64,000 nucleotides of DNA from Desmodus rotundus (GCF_022682495.2 NC_071397.1:27667427-27731426); one strand, 5' to 3'; shown: positions 1 through 11,258, numbered from the stretch's first letter. Notes: generated from the sequence alone by a model not told the origin. Translations and numbers: made by a program.

Positions 1-3000
1 TTTAAATAAGCAATCTGCAGAAAGAAGACAAGAAAACTATTAGTAGCTCAAGAAAGAAAGTGTTGTTGGAATTCATGGCAGTATTTTCTACAATTTGAAC
101 AATAAGTGGCAATCATTCCTTGTCCATGATTGGTCCCAAGATGCTATTTTTGAGATTCTATATAAATTTATATATCTGGGAAAATATCAAAGTAGTTGAA
201 AGCATGTAACAGTAAAGGGAAAAATATTTGCTTCAAGGACTAACTTTTAACAGAAAGAAATATTACTATAATGTATAGCATATACAAATAGTTTGCCTCG
301 TTTTACACATAATTAAGAGCAGAAATATGTGAACATTGCCATTTAATGGCTTATGTGCCTTTGATATTCTGGGTCTAAAATGTTGTGTCAAGTAAAAGGT
401 CATCTTTTGCCCCTACCTTAGATCAAATCTAGATTTATCTTTACTACCAAATCATTCTAAGTATTCTGTAAGGACCCAGGATATTACATGTTTTCAATGT
501 GAATCTTTGAGAGTCACCCTCTATAAGAATTAAGTCTCATGGAACTGCCTTGAAAATTGATTTTGTAATTTTGAAATTAGTCTTTTGATAATATCTGTTT
601 CTACCATCTCATTTTTATCAGTGTACTGCCCTAGTCCTTAAAAAATACCCACAGAATCTTGGCAAGTTGTTGTGCCATATTTATTCCATAAATTAAAATT
701 CAGAGTTTCCACTTCTCAGCAACACTGGGAAAAATAAAAAGCTATAATTGAATTTAGAATTCCAAAGTGCTCTTAGCATTAAAATTTCTTCTTAATTACC
801 TAAGTTTGCTAGAGGAACTCTATATGTCATCCTGCTTGGCCCCAGACACATTTGGTCCTGCCAAAAGCTTTAACTGTGGTTAACCAGGAGACACAATCGG
901 ATGCTCTTGTGAATGATTCTTAAAGACACACTTTAGGGAAGAGAGTATTAATCGTTTTTCACAGACAGCGCACATTTGCAGGCTTTCCAGCGTAAGACCT
1001 GAAGAAGAGCATGGTGCAAGTGCTCTATGTAAAGTCTGTCATGTTTAGTTCTGTTTTAAGTAGTAGATAACTCTAAATATTTTATTATTTATAAAGTGTC
1101 TGCATCAACATAATCAATTTACTAAAAAAAAAGCTAGAGTTTAAGATATTTTAGCCAAAAAAAAATGATAAGTAGATTGCATTAAGGCTCTGCTCCATCT
1201 ATGACATTTTTATACCCTTAGATTTTCCTTAGTTATTAATAAACTCGAATGCCACCTGATTTAGGGCTTGTTCATTATAAGTCAGATAAGTCTGTATTTA
1301 ATCAGGCATTAAAAATATTTAGCTAGAAATGTTTAATATCTTCAAAAAAGTATTAAAAGGATCTTATATTATATCCAGTGTTTTATCTGCCAGGATTCCA
1401 GGGTTGAATAAAATTAATATTTCATACAGTTTTTAAAATAGTAAATAATATTTCTGAACAATGTTCATGGGGTCCCAGCCTTTTATTTCATTAATGATAT
1501 GATATAATTTGATAAACAAAAACACTCTGGTTAAACAAATTTAACATGTCATTCAGTCTAATATTCAAATATACAAAATGTCCAGCTGAAATATTAGTGG
1601 GTTTACTTTCATTTTTAGCTGAACAACTAAAGATAAACCACCCTTCCTATCAGATGCATATCATATACTTGGCAATAACCTTGTCTGTTATCAACACCCC
1701 ACAGATTTACTTTTCATTTGCAAAAATGTGCTCACTGCCTCTGCATATCTGCAAAACAGCAAAGAGAAACAAATGTTTGTTTTTATTCAAAGAAACACAC
1801 CCAATTTTAAGTTTTTTGCACAGTTGATTAATAATAAGTCATTTTAGTGTAAGCTGTCAAGGAAGTAAAGATTCTCCTTTTTTACTACAGTATAGAGTAT
1901 GAAAGTTTAACTCAGGGCTTAGAAATTAGTTGGCAGTTGATATGTAAATAGGTCAAATGAATTAATAGGTAAAATATATAAGTGACTGATAATAAACATC
2001 TAGTATAAGAAGTTGTTATAAACAAAGGAAAAACCTCACATTTTAATAGCAAATAATTAATTTTATTTGACCTGATAAACAATTTATCTTTCAAACCCTA
2101 GGGTCAGGACTTAGAATTGACAACATCTAGACTCAATTATCATCAACAGGAAGAAAGCATTTAAGGAGTTAAAGTGTCATGGGCTCCAGTGCCTACAGCC
2201 TGCTGGAATAAAAATAAGGAAAGAGTGTTAAAATTGAAGAGTGTTAGAATATAAGAGAAAATGATTTTGGAGAGAGAGAGAAAGAGAGAAGTACATTGAC
2301 AGATATATGAACAAATTCTACTCGAGTGAGCTGAAAATCACATGAAGTACTATTCCTGGGAAACAGTAATGCAGAAGTGGAAAGGCACGCACAGGAAACG
2401 GTGTGAATGATCAGGAAGCTCACTGGGAAGTGGTGAGCACAAGCACAGTTAACTGACTCTGCCTCTTTGAATGCCCAGAGCCTAGTACAGACTATAAATG
2501 GTGGAGGTGCACAGTAAATGTGTTTGCAGGGAAAATCAGTACAGAGGACAATGGTTCTCACCATGAATCATGGTTGGCCAGTCTCTCACACGTCGTGACT
2601 GATTTCCTACTTGGACTTCGCTGTTCTGTGATCATTTTGCAATTTAGTAGTTACTCCACTGGAGGGAAAAATAGGAAAAGTGAATCAGGTGAATCTTAAA
2701 CCAGTCGTTATGGCCAACCATAAGAACTTATTCTAACATATAACTACAAAGAAGATGTTAGGACCAACTAAATATCAGAATATACAATGTCGTACTGATT
2801 CTAACGTGTCTAATTTATGCAATTCCTGTTTCTCGTTGCCATACAACAATGAGGTTTGTGTTCATTATAATCACAAAAATGAGAATCACAACACTGGAGA
2901 GCAAAACCAAAGAAATGCAACAAAGAAATTAAAAAAAAAATCTCAACTTATTCCTAGTAACCACTTACGAATCCATTTTTTTACTTATAAATTGTATATT

Positions 3001-3699
3001 TTTGTATATAGTAATCCTGTTGACTTACTATTATTAGGGGGCAACATATGAGCTAAGGAATGGGAGTTTTGTCATTAAAAAAACAAAACTGGCTCCTTGT
3101 CACTGCATGTTGGGAGATCCAAAAAAAGTGTAAGTGTTCCCTGTCTCTGACTATGAATGTAGGACCAACTTATATGATTAAAAAAAGAACTGTGAGGCGA
3201 TATTTTCTTAATGAAACTAAGTACATACACTGAAAGTACTGAAAGAAGTTCAAAAGAATATGGGTTTGGGTATAAAAAGGGAATATTTGACTATTTCATG
3301 CAGTATAAAAATAGCTTATAAATTGATAATCAATGTTCTTATGAGAAGTAAGACATCAAAGTATCTAAAATTGGACTGATATTTTCATACAGAATTTTAT
3401 GTGTCAAAAGAAAAATGATTGCACATCTGCCTTGTTGATAAAATTCCATTCCTAAAAAGAGTTGGGACATTTAGTCATGGACTAATATTTATGAGAATGA
3501 AAGCAAGTAGTTTTCACTAACCTCACACAGATTAATGTACAGCTGAAGGTTAATTTGCCACTTTTCTAATGGGGAACATTCTTTCTAGTGACTAGAATTA
3601 TAGGTAGTGTCTGTCCAGGGTATTCTTTTTGAGAAAAGTTATGTTAACATTAAATTAGTCATTCAGTATTTGTGAACAGATAATATATTTAAAATGAGA
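1..3699. other. Unassigned non-coding DNA, repeat-poor
   Basis: No gene, RNA gene or recognisable transposon was found. The sequence is AT-rich with short homopolymer runs and a brief AG-rich stretch near 2268-2290. The open frames are short, lack domain features and do not resemble known families. It may be unique sequence or very old decayed repeat. Confidence 0.5.
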
Positions 3700-3845
3700 A
3701 AAAAAGGTAGATGGAAAGAAGGAAGGAAGGAAGGAAGGAAGGAAGGAAGGAAGGAAGGAAGGAAGGAAGGAAGCAATGGAAAGGGAAAGAAGAAATAAGG
3801 AGATGAGAGGGGAGGAAGAGAAGAAAAGAGAGAAAGTAAAGGGAA
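3700..3845. repeat. Polypurine tract with (GGAA)n microsatellite
   Basis: A pure GGAA/GAAG tetranucleotide array occupies about 3717-3773. It continues into imperfect purine-only DNA to about 3845, so one strand is almost all A/G for some 130 bases. Such tracts are length-variable, and the core GGAA matches the minimal ETS-factor site. The minus-strand frame across it, rich in Ser/Phe/Leu/Pro, is a product of the repeat and not a gene. Confidence 0.95.
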
Positions 3846-3984
3846 TTGTCTTAAGTGATACTTTATATGGTCTTAAAAACAAAAAAATTGTTTAACTATT
3901 GTCACAAGTATAGGTTCATAATATAGTCTTTCCTATAAGTTAGCACAGCACCAAGGAATAGACAAGAGTCACACACAGTAACTA

Positions 3985-4684
3985 TGCTATTCACTCAGCT
4001 TTTATCGAATGCAGGTTCACTCAAAGTAGAATATCAACATACATTAATATCCTATTCACACTTTAACAGTCTAAGAAAAATACAACATACAAACATAGCA
4101 ATCAATGGGGGACAAGAAACCCAAGTCCCAGAGTCTCAGTCTGCAGGTCCGGGAGACAGCAGGATGGGCAAGAGAGTTGTCAGCACGTTGCAAGGAAGGA
4201 TCTCCAGATCCAAGTGGGAAGCAGGGCAGACAAAGTCCTCAGTCCAGCAGGGCAGAGCCTCTAGCGGCCGATGCCAAGGGAGATCAGTGTGGCATGGAGC
4301 AGCACTCGGTGTGTGGAGTGTGGCTATCTTAGCAATGGTCTGGAACCTGTCTCAGTTATACCTTGAAACTGGTGTACGCCACCATTCTGTGTTTTTTTGA
4401 TAAATGTCTTGGCACCCCTGATGCCAAGTGGGGAATTTGCCCAGGAGCCTGGTTCTGGGTGGTCCTGCCCTGCAGACATGGCTGTTCTGATCACATGTGC
4501 ATATATCCTAGGTGTTCCTCCTTTCCAGATGTGTCTAGTGTGACTTAGGTAGTTTCCCTCTTGAACCAAAGTGTCATGACTGACTAGCAGTCATCTTGGT
4601 TGACATGAGTACCTCCATTTTGTTTTATATACTTTATGCTGTCTTCACTGGACCAATGTCATTTTATTGGTCCTGCTCTCCACA
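3985..4684 (-). mobile_element. Candidate solo LTR (ERV1-like), 700 bp
   Basis: The segment begins TG (3985) and ends CA (4684). It is flanked on both sides by the 4-bp direct repeat ACTA (3981-3984 and 4685-4688), the duplication length usual for class I endogenous retroviruses. It is more GC-rich than its surroundings. Read on the minus strand it starts TGTGGAGAGCAGG, has AATAAA-like and TATAAAA-like motifs near its start, and ends in a GATAAAAGC...GAGTGAATAGCA segment, which resembles a U3-R-U5 order. No gag, pol or env sequence adjoins it, so it would be a solo LTR left by recombination. Open frames inside it are not genes. The boundaries rest on the duplication and TG/CA ends; the family was not identified. 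Confidence 0.55.
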
Positions 4685-4827
4685 ACTATCTTGAAAGAGA
4701 GAGTATCTCTTTAGTGCTTGGATTACACATGCTTACAGATTAATTTTCTCTCTATTCCTCAGAATACATGCTAATGCATTGACAAGTTTTCTTTCCCTGT
4801 TCCCCAGTTAAGTATTATGACTATTTA

Positions 4828-5335
4828 CTCTGTCAGTTTTCTATTGCTATTAGAATTTATTACAAACTTTATGCTGTAAAATAATCCAAATTTATTATTT
4901 CAGACTTCTGTAGGTTAGAAGTTTGAAATGTGTCTTACTGGGCCAAAATCAAAATGTTTGCAAGGACACATTCTTTTCTGGAGGTTCTAGAAGAGAATAC
5001 CTTTCTCTGCCTTTTCCACCTTCCAGAGCTACTTCGTTTTTCATCTCATGGCTCCATTTTTTCTTCTTCAGAGTCAGAAACAACGGGTCAAATACCATCA
5101 CTCTGTCCTTCTCTCCTGCCCACCTCTTCTGTTTTTAAGGACCCTTGTGATTACACTAGAGGCACTGAAATAATCCACGATAGTCTTGTATTATAAAGTC
5201 ACTTGATTAGCAGCCTTAATCCATATGTAACCTCAATGAATTTTTGTCACATAAAGTATTCAGAGGTTCCAGGAAATAGTACATTGACATTTTGAGGAGT
5301 TGGGGGCTATTATTCTGTTTACCTTACTTACCTTC
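4828..5335. repeat. Ancient mammalian interspersed repeat (class unresolved)
   Basis: The text has the familiar layout of an old mammal-wide repeat: a TTTCTATTGCTATT-type start, a run ending in AAATTTATTATTTCAGACTT, then TCTGGAGGTTCTAGAAGAGA, GGACCCTTGTGATTACAC, and a closing GGGGGCTATTATTCTGTTTACC. Related but shorter or more diverged copies occur near 60.36 kb, and more distantly near 24.5 and 18.0 kb. The overlapping open frames come from this repeat. I cannot assign it securely to an LTR, LINE or DNA class by eye. Confidence 0.6.
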
Positions 5336-5941
5336 TGTGTTATATTCTACTCTGTTAATACTACTTACTCATCAAGTTTCAGTCTAGAAGCTCTTCCTAT
5401 TGGCTTCAGAGACATTTTTCTTTTTAAATTATGTCACTTAGTTCATTGAATTCACGTATATCTTTGTGTTCTCCACTTTCAGACTCCACAGAAAAGATTG
5501 TCCAAATACTTTAGCAATAATCACACAATCAATCTTTACATTGATTGAGAAATAGTAATTTTATCTTATATTTTTATTATACAAAAATAAACCATGTAGC
5601 ATAATATCAATTTCTATTATCAAAGGATTTAAATGGTTTTCAAGGCTACCTACATCTTAAAATTACTGAGGCATATTTAGGAGTGCAGATGTTCTAGACC
5701 AGTGCAAGGTAGTGAGCCAGAACATTTGGAGATGGAACCTGGATAATTTTTTTAAAGTGCTCAAAATATAATTCTAATATGCAAGAAGGCCTAGAAACCT
5801 GTATTATGTGTATAGATATATCTGCAAATTAGATTTTCTCTCCTCCTCACATCTTATTTTACTAAAAATTAGTGAGATTAGATACTTACCTTCCTCATGA
5901 TATGTGGGTTCTACATATTTCCAAATACATTGTTTCACATT
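5336..5941. other. Unassigned AT-rich spacer
   Basis: No gene or recognisable repeat was seen between the ancient repeat and the L1 target site. Confidence 0.5.
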
Positions 5942-5955
5942 AAGACTCAACAACA

Positions 5956-6613
5956 TTCATTTACTGATGGGCACTTAGGTTGCTTCCAGCACTTGGCTAT
6001 CGTAAATTGTGCTGCTACGAACATTGGGGTGCACAGGTTCTTTTGGATTGATGTTTCAGGATTCTTAAGGTATAATCCCAGCAGTGGAATTGCCAGTTCA
6101 AAAGGCAGTTCCATTTTAGTTTTCTGAGGAAAGGCCATACTGTTTTCCACAGTGGCTGCACCAGTCTGCATTCCCACCAACAGTGCACTAGGGTTCCCTT
6201 TCCTCTACAACCTCACCAGCACTTGTGGTTTGTTGCTTTGTTTATGATGGCCATTCTGACCAGTGTGAAGTGGTATCTCAATGTGGTTTTAATTTGCATC
6301 TCTCAGACTGCCAGTGATGCTGAGCATAATTTCCTATGTCTCTGGGCCCTCTGTATGTCTTCCTTGGAGAAGTGTCTGTTTAGGTCCTTTGCCCATTTTT
6401 TAATTGGGTTGTTTGTCTTCCTGGGGTGGAGTTGTGTGAGTTCTTTATATATTTTGGAGATCAAACCCTTGTCCGAGGTGTCATTGACAAATACATTTTC
6501 CCGTACAGGTTGGTTCCCTTTTCATTTTGCTGATGTTTTCTTTAGCTGTGCAGAAGCTTTGCATTTTGATGAAGTCCTACTTTTTTATTCTTCCCTTTAT
6601 GTCCCTTGCTCTA
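5956..6613 (-). pseudogene. L1 ORF2p C-terminal fragment (inverted part)
   Basis: Read on the minus strand this stretch gives pieces of the region after the reverse transcriptase, including [17 protein letters not shown] and the following IQKNLCTPMFVAAQFTIAKC. These correspond to the typical L1 [13 protein letters not shown] and FIAALFTIAK region. Stops and frameshifts break it elsewhere. It cannot encode a working protein and is part of the inverted half of the L1 insertion. Confidence 0.85.
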
Positions 6614-7077
6614 GTAAATGAGTGGACCAAAAAGCTGTGATACATTTACACAGTGGAATAGTACCCAGCAGAAAGAAAGAAGGAGATCCTACCATTTGTG
6701 ACAGCATGGATGGAACTGGAGGGCATTATGCTAAGTGAAATAAGCTAGGTGGTGAAAGTCAAATACCATACTATCTCACCTGTAAGTGGAACCTAATCAA
6801 CAAAATAAACTAGCAAGCAAAATATAACCAGTGACTTTGAATGAACAAACTGACAGTAACTAGAAGGGAAGGGGGAGGAGGATAACAGGGAAAATAGGGT
6901 AAGGGTCATCAAGGAACATGTATAAAAGACCCATGGCCAAACCAAAGGGGGTAGGGTCAAAGGTAGGAGGTGAGGATGGGTGGGGCAGGGGAGAATGGTG
7001 GGAGGAAAATGTAGACAACTGTAGTTCAACAACAAAAATAAAAAAAAAATAATAAATATACATCTCACTTTTAAAAA
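5956..7077 (+). mobile_element. L1 3' end with 5' inversion (twin priming)
   Basis: A 5'-truncated L1 is flanked by a perfect 14-bp target duplication, AAGACTCAACAACA (5942-5955 and 7078-7091). From about 5956 to 6613 the sequence is antisense ORF2. From about 6614 it switches to sense orientation, running through the ORF2 C-terminus, the G-rich 3' UTR and an A-rich tail. The inverted block ends at 5956 with the complement of the CCCATCAGTAAATGA segment, and the sense block begins with TAAATGAGTGGACC, so the two blocks were neighbours in the source element. This is the signature of twin-primed reverse transcription. The tail still has long A runs, and the intact duplication suggests a moderately young insertion. 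Confidence 0.92.
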
Positions 7078-7091
7078 AAGACTCAACAACA

Positions 7092-8808
7092 AATGGACCT
7101 TATTTTTATAATAGCACTCAACATTAAAAAATGTAAAGGATAATGAATCAAATAAAACCAATAGGCAAAAAAGTCTTAACCCTCAAACAATTATACAATT
7201 TGGTGTAGGATAAGGTGTGTATATACTGAGAGTAAAATATGGACCAGGAGTGTTTAAATTATGTGTTTGCTAACTAGATTTTTATTACCATATGCCAGGT
7301 TCTGAATGTAGCAGTTCAGATGACATCAGACATGGTCATTGTAAAAAATATTAATGTTCTCATGAATTAAATTCGATTTTTGGTGGAGAGAATTGAGGAA
7401 CGCTTTTTCTTTAGGCTGTGCTTCTAAAACATGGGTGGTCAGATTGATCTAACCTTTATTTTACAGGGGCGCTATGCGTCAGGGCTGGCTTATTTCAAAT
7501 GTACTTTTATTTGCAGTTATAAAATACATGCTTGATGGAATACTGCTAATTTTTAAAAGGATGATTAAGTAATCTTTTAATTCAGATACAATTTTGCATT
7601 ACTGAGAATTATCTTCCTTAACTAAGTTTGATAGTTAATTGTTAATATTATATGATAAAAAAAGAAAAAAGAAAGAGATTCTATCCCCCATACATTCACA
7701 TGTTATGTAACATATAATAAAGTGCCTACATGTTCTTCTTTAATTTGTCAATTAAAAGTATGGCATATTTTTATTATGCTAACAGAAAAAAACACCATTT
7801 GATGAGTTAGAAAACCTTTCTGAGGGCATGGGTACATCTGAAAATGTCTAAATATAATGGAAAAAACCACAAAGTACATTGATTTTTTAAATGAAAGGAC
7901 AAATATGATATTCTTCAATTGAAATGCATGATTTTCCAGTGACTATCGCAAAGAAAATTAGGAGAATTGAGAAAGCTCAAGGAATAGAATAGCAAATAAA
8001 AAGGGAGACATACAAGTAGTCTGAGTGCTGGTTACGAAATGCCACAAGATCTAGAGATTATTCAGTAATGTGGGGCGTTTTGAGGACTTTCTTTTAAAAG
8101 CAAGTAGTAATCATTTGAATTGATCTGTTAACATTTTCTGGAAAAACAGAGCATTTCTTGTTTCAGAACTACTTCCTTCAAAACTGTGAAAGACACAATT
8201 TACATTTATAGACAAATAGATTAAGTGGAAATACATTTTGTTATAGTAGGCTACTGCAAGTTTTTATAAATAGATACTCCACCAGTCTAGTTAAGTGTTT
8301 ATGTGTAAATCAATATCTACTTGAATGAGAGTCTGAGCTTGAGGGGCCGATGAGTCTAAGCCTCAAATATTTTAAATCCCCACTTAGTGAAAATGACTTG
8401 AAAATAAAGAAGCTGTTCAAAGCGGTATAATTCAATGGAAATATTTAATTCATGTCCTCTGGCAAAAGTCTAATACTTCTGTATATGGACTTTAATTATT
8501 TTATGAATATTCCTGATGTTGTTCCTATTGTACAATAAGAAAAATAAACAAGAGGAGAAAAGGAAGCATTATTGGTATGACTTACTAATTTCCTCTTGTC
8601 TCTAATAACATACACAATTTGACTTCCCTAACTTCACGGTACTCCGGTGTGCTATTAATTTGGAGAGCAATAATAATTGAGAATTATATTTGGCTTTAAA
8701 ATATATATGGAAATTCCTTATATTGGCAAAATATTAATTTAGATTGATCACCATAATTAATCCAGAATTACTTCATTAGTTTTAAAAATTAATGTTTAAA
8801 ATAAGAAA
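7092..8808. other. Unassigned AT-rich DNA
   Basis: No gene or confident repeat was seen. The sequence is AT-rich with short poly-A runs, for example near 7657-7675. Confidence 0.5.
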
Positions 8809-8810
8809 TA

Positions 8811-9026
8811 CTATATATTTCAGACTATAAAACATACCTTTCCCCCCCAAATGTGGGAGGAGAATGGGGGTGTGTCTTATAGTATGAATGTAGCTCTACA
8901 TGGCTCACTACACAATTTCTGCTTTACAGGATGTTATTAAACATTTTACCACATTTTTCCTCAAAATTTTTTTTCCTATTTTCCTCCTCTAAAACCTATG
9001 TGTGTCTTATGGTCCAAAAAATACGG
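8811..9026. mobile_element. TA-flanked fold-back MITE, 216 bp
   Basis: A short element lies between TA dinucleotides (8809-8810 and 9027-9028). Its left end, TATATTTCAGACTATAAAAC, pairs imperfectly with the reverse complement of its right end, where GTCTTATGGTCCAAAAAATA is visible on the plus strand. A third copy of the terminal motif lies inside, inverted, at about 8870-8888 (GGGTGTGTCTTATAGTATG), so the left ~75 bases can form a hairpin. There is no coding capacity. TA duplications fit a Tc1/mariner-type source, but the autonomous partner is not in this window. Confidence 0.75.
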
Positions 9027-9028
9027 TA

Positions 9029-9340
9029 TGTTTCACTTTAGAAAAAATTGTGTTCCAAATAATTAATTTGCGGAGACTAAATAATCCAGAAAATAAAATC
9101 ATCTAGGAGTTAAAATATTAAAATGTATATGTCATACCTTATAACAGATATAAGTAAAATCAACTTAGAGTAATGCTCAAGTGAAAACTTGACCATAACC
9201 TGATAAATAGTATAAATATTCTAAAAGAGATTCTGTTTTTTAGATGTGTGTTTACTAGAAACAGAAGGTTTGAAATGGGGAGCCACACAGCCAAACGATT
9301 GCACTGTGCTCTAACACTGTGGAGGCAGAAGCTGCTTTCA
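9029..9340. other. Unassigned spacer
   Basis: No recognisable feature was seen between the MITE and the split MIR. Confidence 0.45.
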
Positions 9341-10065
9341 ACTATTAACATAGATGAGAGAATAGGATCTGACTTCAGAATACTTGGATTCAAATCCTGA
9401 CACTTCCAATTAATTTCAGTGTGGTAGGCTAGCTTGCAAAAGGTCTCCCCGTTCTGTGTGTCATGCCCTTGTGTAATACCATGCACTGGAGTGAAGGCTG
9501 GACCATACTAACTTGATTCTGACCAACGCAATATGGCAAAGGTGATGAGATAATCTCTTTCATCACTAGTTTGCAAAAGATTATAATTTCCACCTTGCTA
9601 TCCGACCCAGTGTATTGTTGCCTTAATTTACATGCTTTTATAAAGCAAGCTGACATGTGGGAGAGGCCCAGGTGGCAATTAAGTGAGATTGACTTCCAGC
9701 CAGTAGCACCCTGGAAGGAACTAAATATTGCCAATAATGACAATGGGTTTAGAAGCAGATACTTCTTCATTGAGCCTTCAAATGAAATTTCTGTCCTTGG
9801 ACCTGTACATTCACTGCAGCCTCATGAGAGGCCCTGAGGGAAGACTGGATTCCTGGCCCACAGAAATTGCATGATAATAAATTGGTATTGTGGTAAGCCG
9901 CAAAATCTTGGAGGAATTTGTCACACAGCCGTAGATAAGTAACACATTCAGTGTGATCATTAATAAATTTTTTAGTTTCTCAAAATTTAAGTGTTCACAT
10001 CTGCAAAATGGTGATACTGAGAGTAGTTTTCTTACCTATGAAAAACACTGTAGCATTTAGTAAAT
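9341..10065 (+). repeat. MIR SINE, split by an LTR
   Basis: The left part (about 9341-9419) contains GACTTCAGAATACTTGGATT followed by CAAATCCTGACACTTCC. This matches the MIR core, in which a GGGTTCAAATCC-type block precedes the CCACTTACTAGC-type block. The right part (from about 9952) contains TTTAGTTTCTCAAAATTTAA and CATCTGCAAAATGGTGATA, the next MIR segment. The two halves are collinear across the intervening LTR. Confidence 0.65.
9420..9946 (+). mobile_element. MLT1-type solo LTR (ERVL-MaLR), 527 bp
   Basis: The element begins TG (9420), ends CA (9946), and has a 5-bp duplication TTCAG on each side (9415-9419 and 9947-9951). Near its 3' end it carries the MLT1-like series CTCATGAGAGGCCCTGAGGG, ATAATAAATTGGTATTGTGG, TAAGCCGCAAAATCTTGGAG and GTAGATAAGTAACACA, in sense orientation and including the AATAAA polyadenylation signal. 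No internal retroviral sequence is attached. The open frames on both strands here are chance frames within the LTR. Confidence 0.8.
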
Positions 10066-10576
10066 ATCCTAACAATGGTTGAAAGTATTAGGGAATATAG
10101 CAGGACCTAATAAATAATAGGTATAATTTCTGACTGAAACAATTTAGAAATAAAGTAGAGTAAGGCAGACGTAGAAAAAATTCTTAACATGCATAAAGCT
10201 GAATCTAAAGCATATGGCTTATATCTACATGTAAGTAGACTTAAAAAATACTGAATTCCAGATTTAGACAGAATTTTGCAACCAGTGACAGCAGCACCAG
10301 ACCTTGCAGGCCCTCCCCATTAGCTCTACTTCTGTAAGGTTTATAGCCTGCAGAAACAAAACACCATTTGTGTTGTCTGTGCACAGCGTTCCCAGGAAAA
10401 AGGGAAAAAGAGCAGGGGGTTGGTCTAGGCATGTTAGAATTTTCCTTCTAAACCCACCAATCAGTTAAGGTTACTCCAGTATAGCAGCAGATTGAGTGAG
10501 AAGACAAAAAACAAAAGGGGCCTGAGGGGTCATGCTGATAAACATCCTTCCACGGAAACCTCAAGAATAGCTAGTA
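10066..10576. other. Unassigned spacer
   Basis: Nothing recognisable was found. A 63-codon minus-strand frame lies here but has no family features. Confidence 0.45.
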
Positions 10577-10591
10577 GAAGTAGTGGGGTTG

Positions 10592-10797
10592 TGCCCTGAC
10601 TGGCTTGGCTCAGTGGATTGAGCATAAACCTGTGAACCAAAGGTCACCAGTTTGATCCCCAGTCAGGGCACATGCCTCGGTTGTGGGCCAGGTCCCTAAC
10701 AAGGGGCACATGAGAGGCAACCACACACTGATATTTCTCTCCCTCTCCTTCTCCCTCCCTTCCCCTCTCTAAAATAAATAAATAAAATTTAAAAAAA
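10592..10797 (+). mobile_element. VES SINE
   Basis: This is a full-length tRNA-derived SINE. It starts TGCCCTGACTGGCTTGGCTC, includes CAGTGGATTGAGC, GTTTGATCCCCAGTCAGGGC and GGCAACCACACACTGATATT, and ends in a CTCTCC-rich stretch plus AAATAAATAAA. The target duplication is GAAGTAGTGGGGTTG (10577-10591) and GAAGTGGTGGGGTTG (10798-10812), with one mismatch. The near-intact duplication indicates a relatively recent insertion. Confidence 0.95.
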
Positions 10798-10818
10798 GAA
10801 GTGGTGGGGTTGAGATAC

Positions 10819-10866
10819 TATAGTAGTTGTGGTAGTAGTAGTAGTAATAATAATAGTAATAGTAGA
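10819..10866. repeat. (TAG/TAA)n microsatellite
   Basis: Imperfect trinucleotide array of TAG with interspersed TAA units, directly following the VES target duplication. Confidence 0.9.
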
Positions 10867-11001
10867 TGCAGCAGTAACATCACTAAATATTCATGTGTAT
10901 GTTAAAATCTGTCAGTGGAAATGGGCATTTCAGTGTTTCCATAGACATCAATAGCATTTTATGTTTTACCTTGATAAACTCTACACAAATTAAGGAAACT
11001 T

Positions 11002-11246
11002 CCCTGGCTGGTGTGGCTCAGTGAATTTAGCATTGGCCTGTGAACTAAAAGGTTGCTGGTTTGGTTCCCAGCCAGGGCACATTGCCTGGGTTACAGGCCA
11101 GGTCAGGGGTGTTCAAGAGGCGACCAATCAATATTTCTCACATATGAATGTTTCTCTCACACACTGATGTTTCTCCCCCTCTCTTTCTTCCTCCCTTCTC
11201 CTCTCTCTATAAATAAATAAATAAATAAATAGAAGTTTTTAAAAAA
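11002..11246 (+). mobile_element. VES SINE
   Basis: The head reads CCTGGCTGGTGTGGCTCAGT, followed by GGTTTGGTTCCCAGCCAGGG and a duplicated TTTCTCACA...TGTTTCTC section that makes this copy longer than its neighbours. It ends in (AAAT)n and an A-rich tail. An imperfect duplication, TAAGGAAACTT on the left (10991-11001) and AAAGAAACCTT on the right (11248-11258), flanks it. It is in the same orientation as the copy 200 bases upstream but is a separate insertion with different flanks. Confidence 0.93.
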
Positions 11247-11258
11247 GAAAGAAACCTT

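Noticed and set aside
3984..4400. 138-codon frame as a gene
   Set aside because: It starts at the edge of the candidate LTR, runs antisense to its inferred direction and lacks family features.
6223..6621. 132-codon frame resembling a membrane protein
   Set aside because: It is the wrong-strand translation of inverted L1 ORF2; the apparent hydrophobicity comes from antisense reading.
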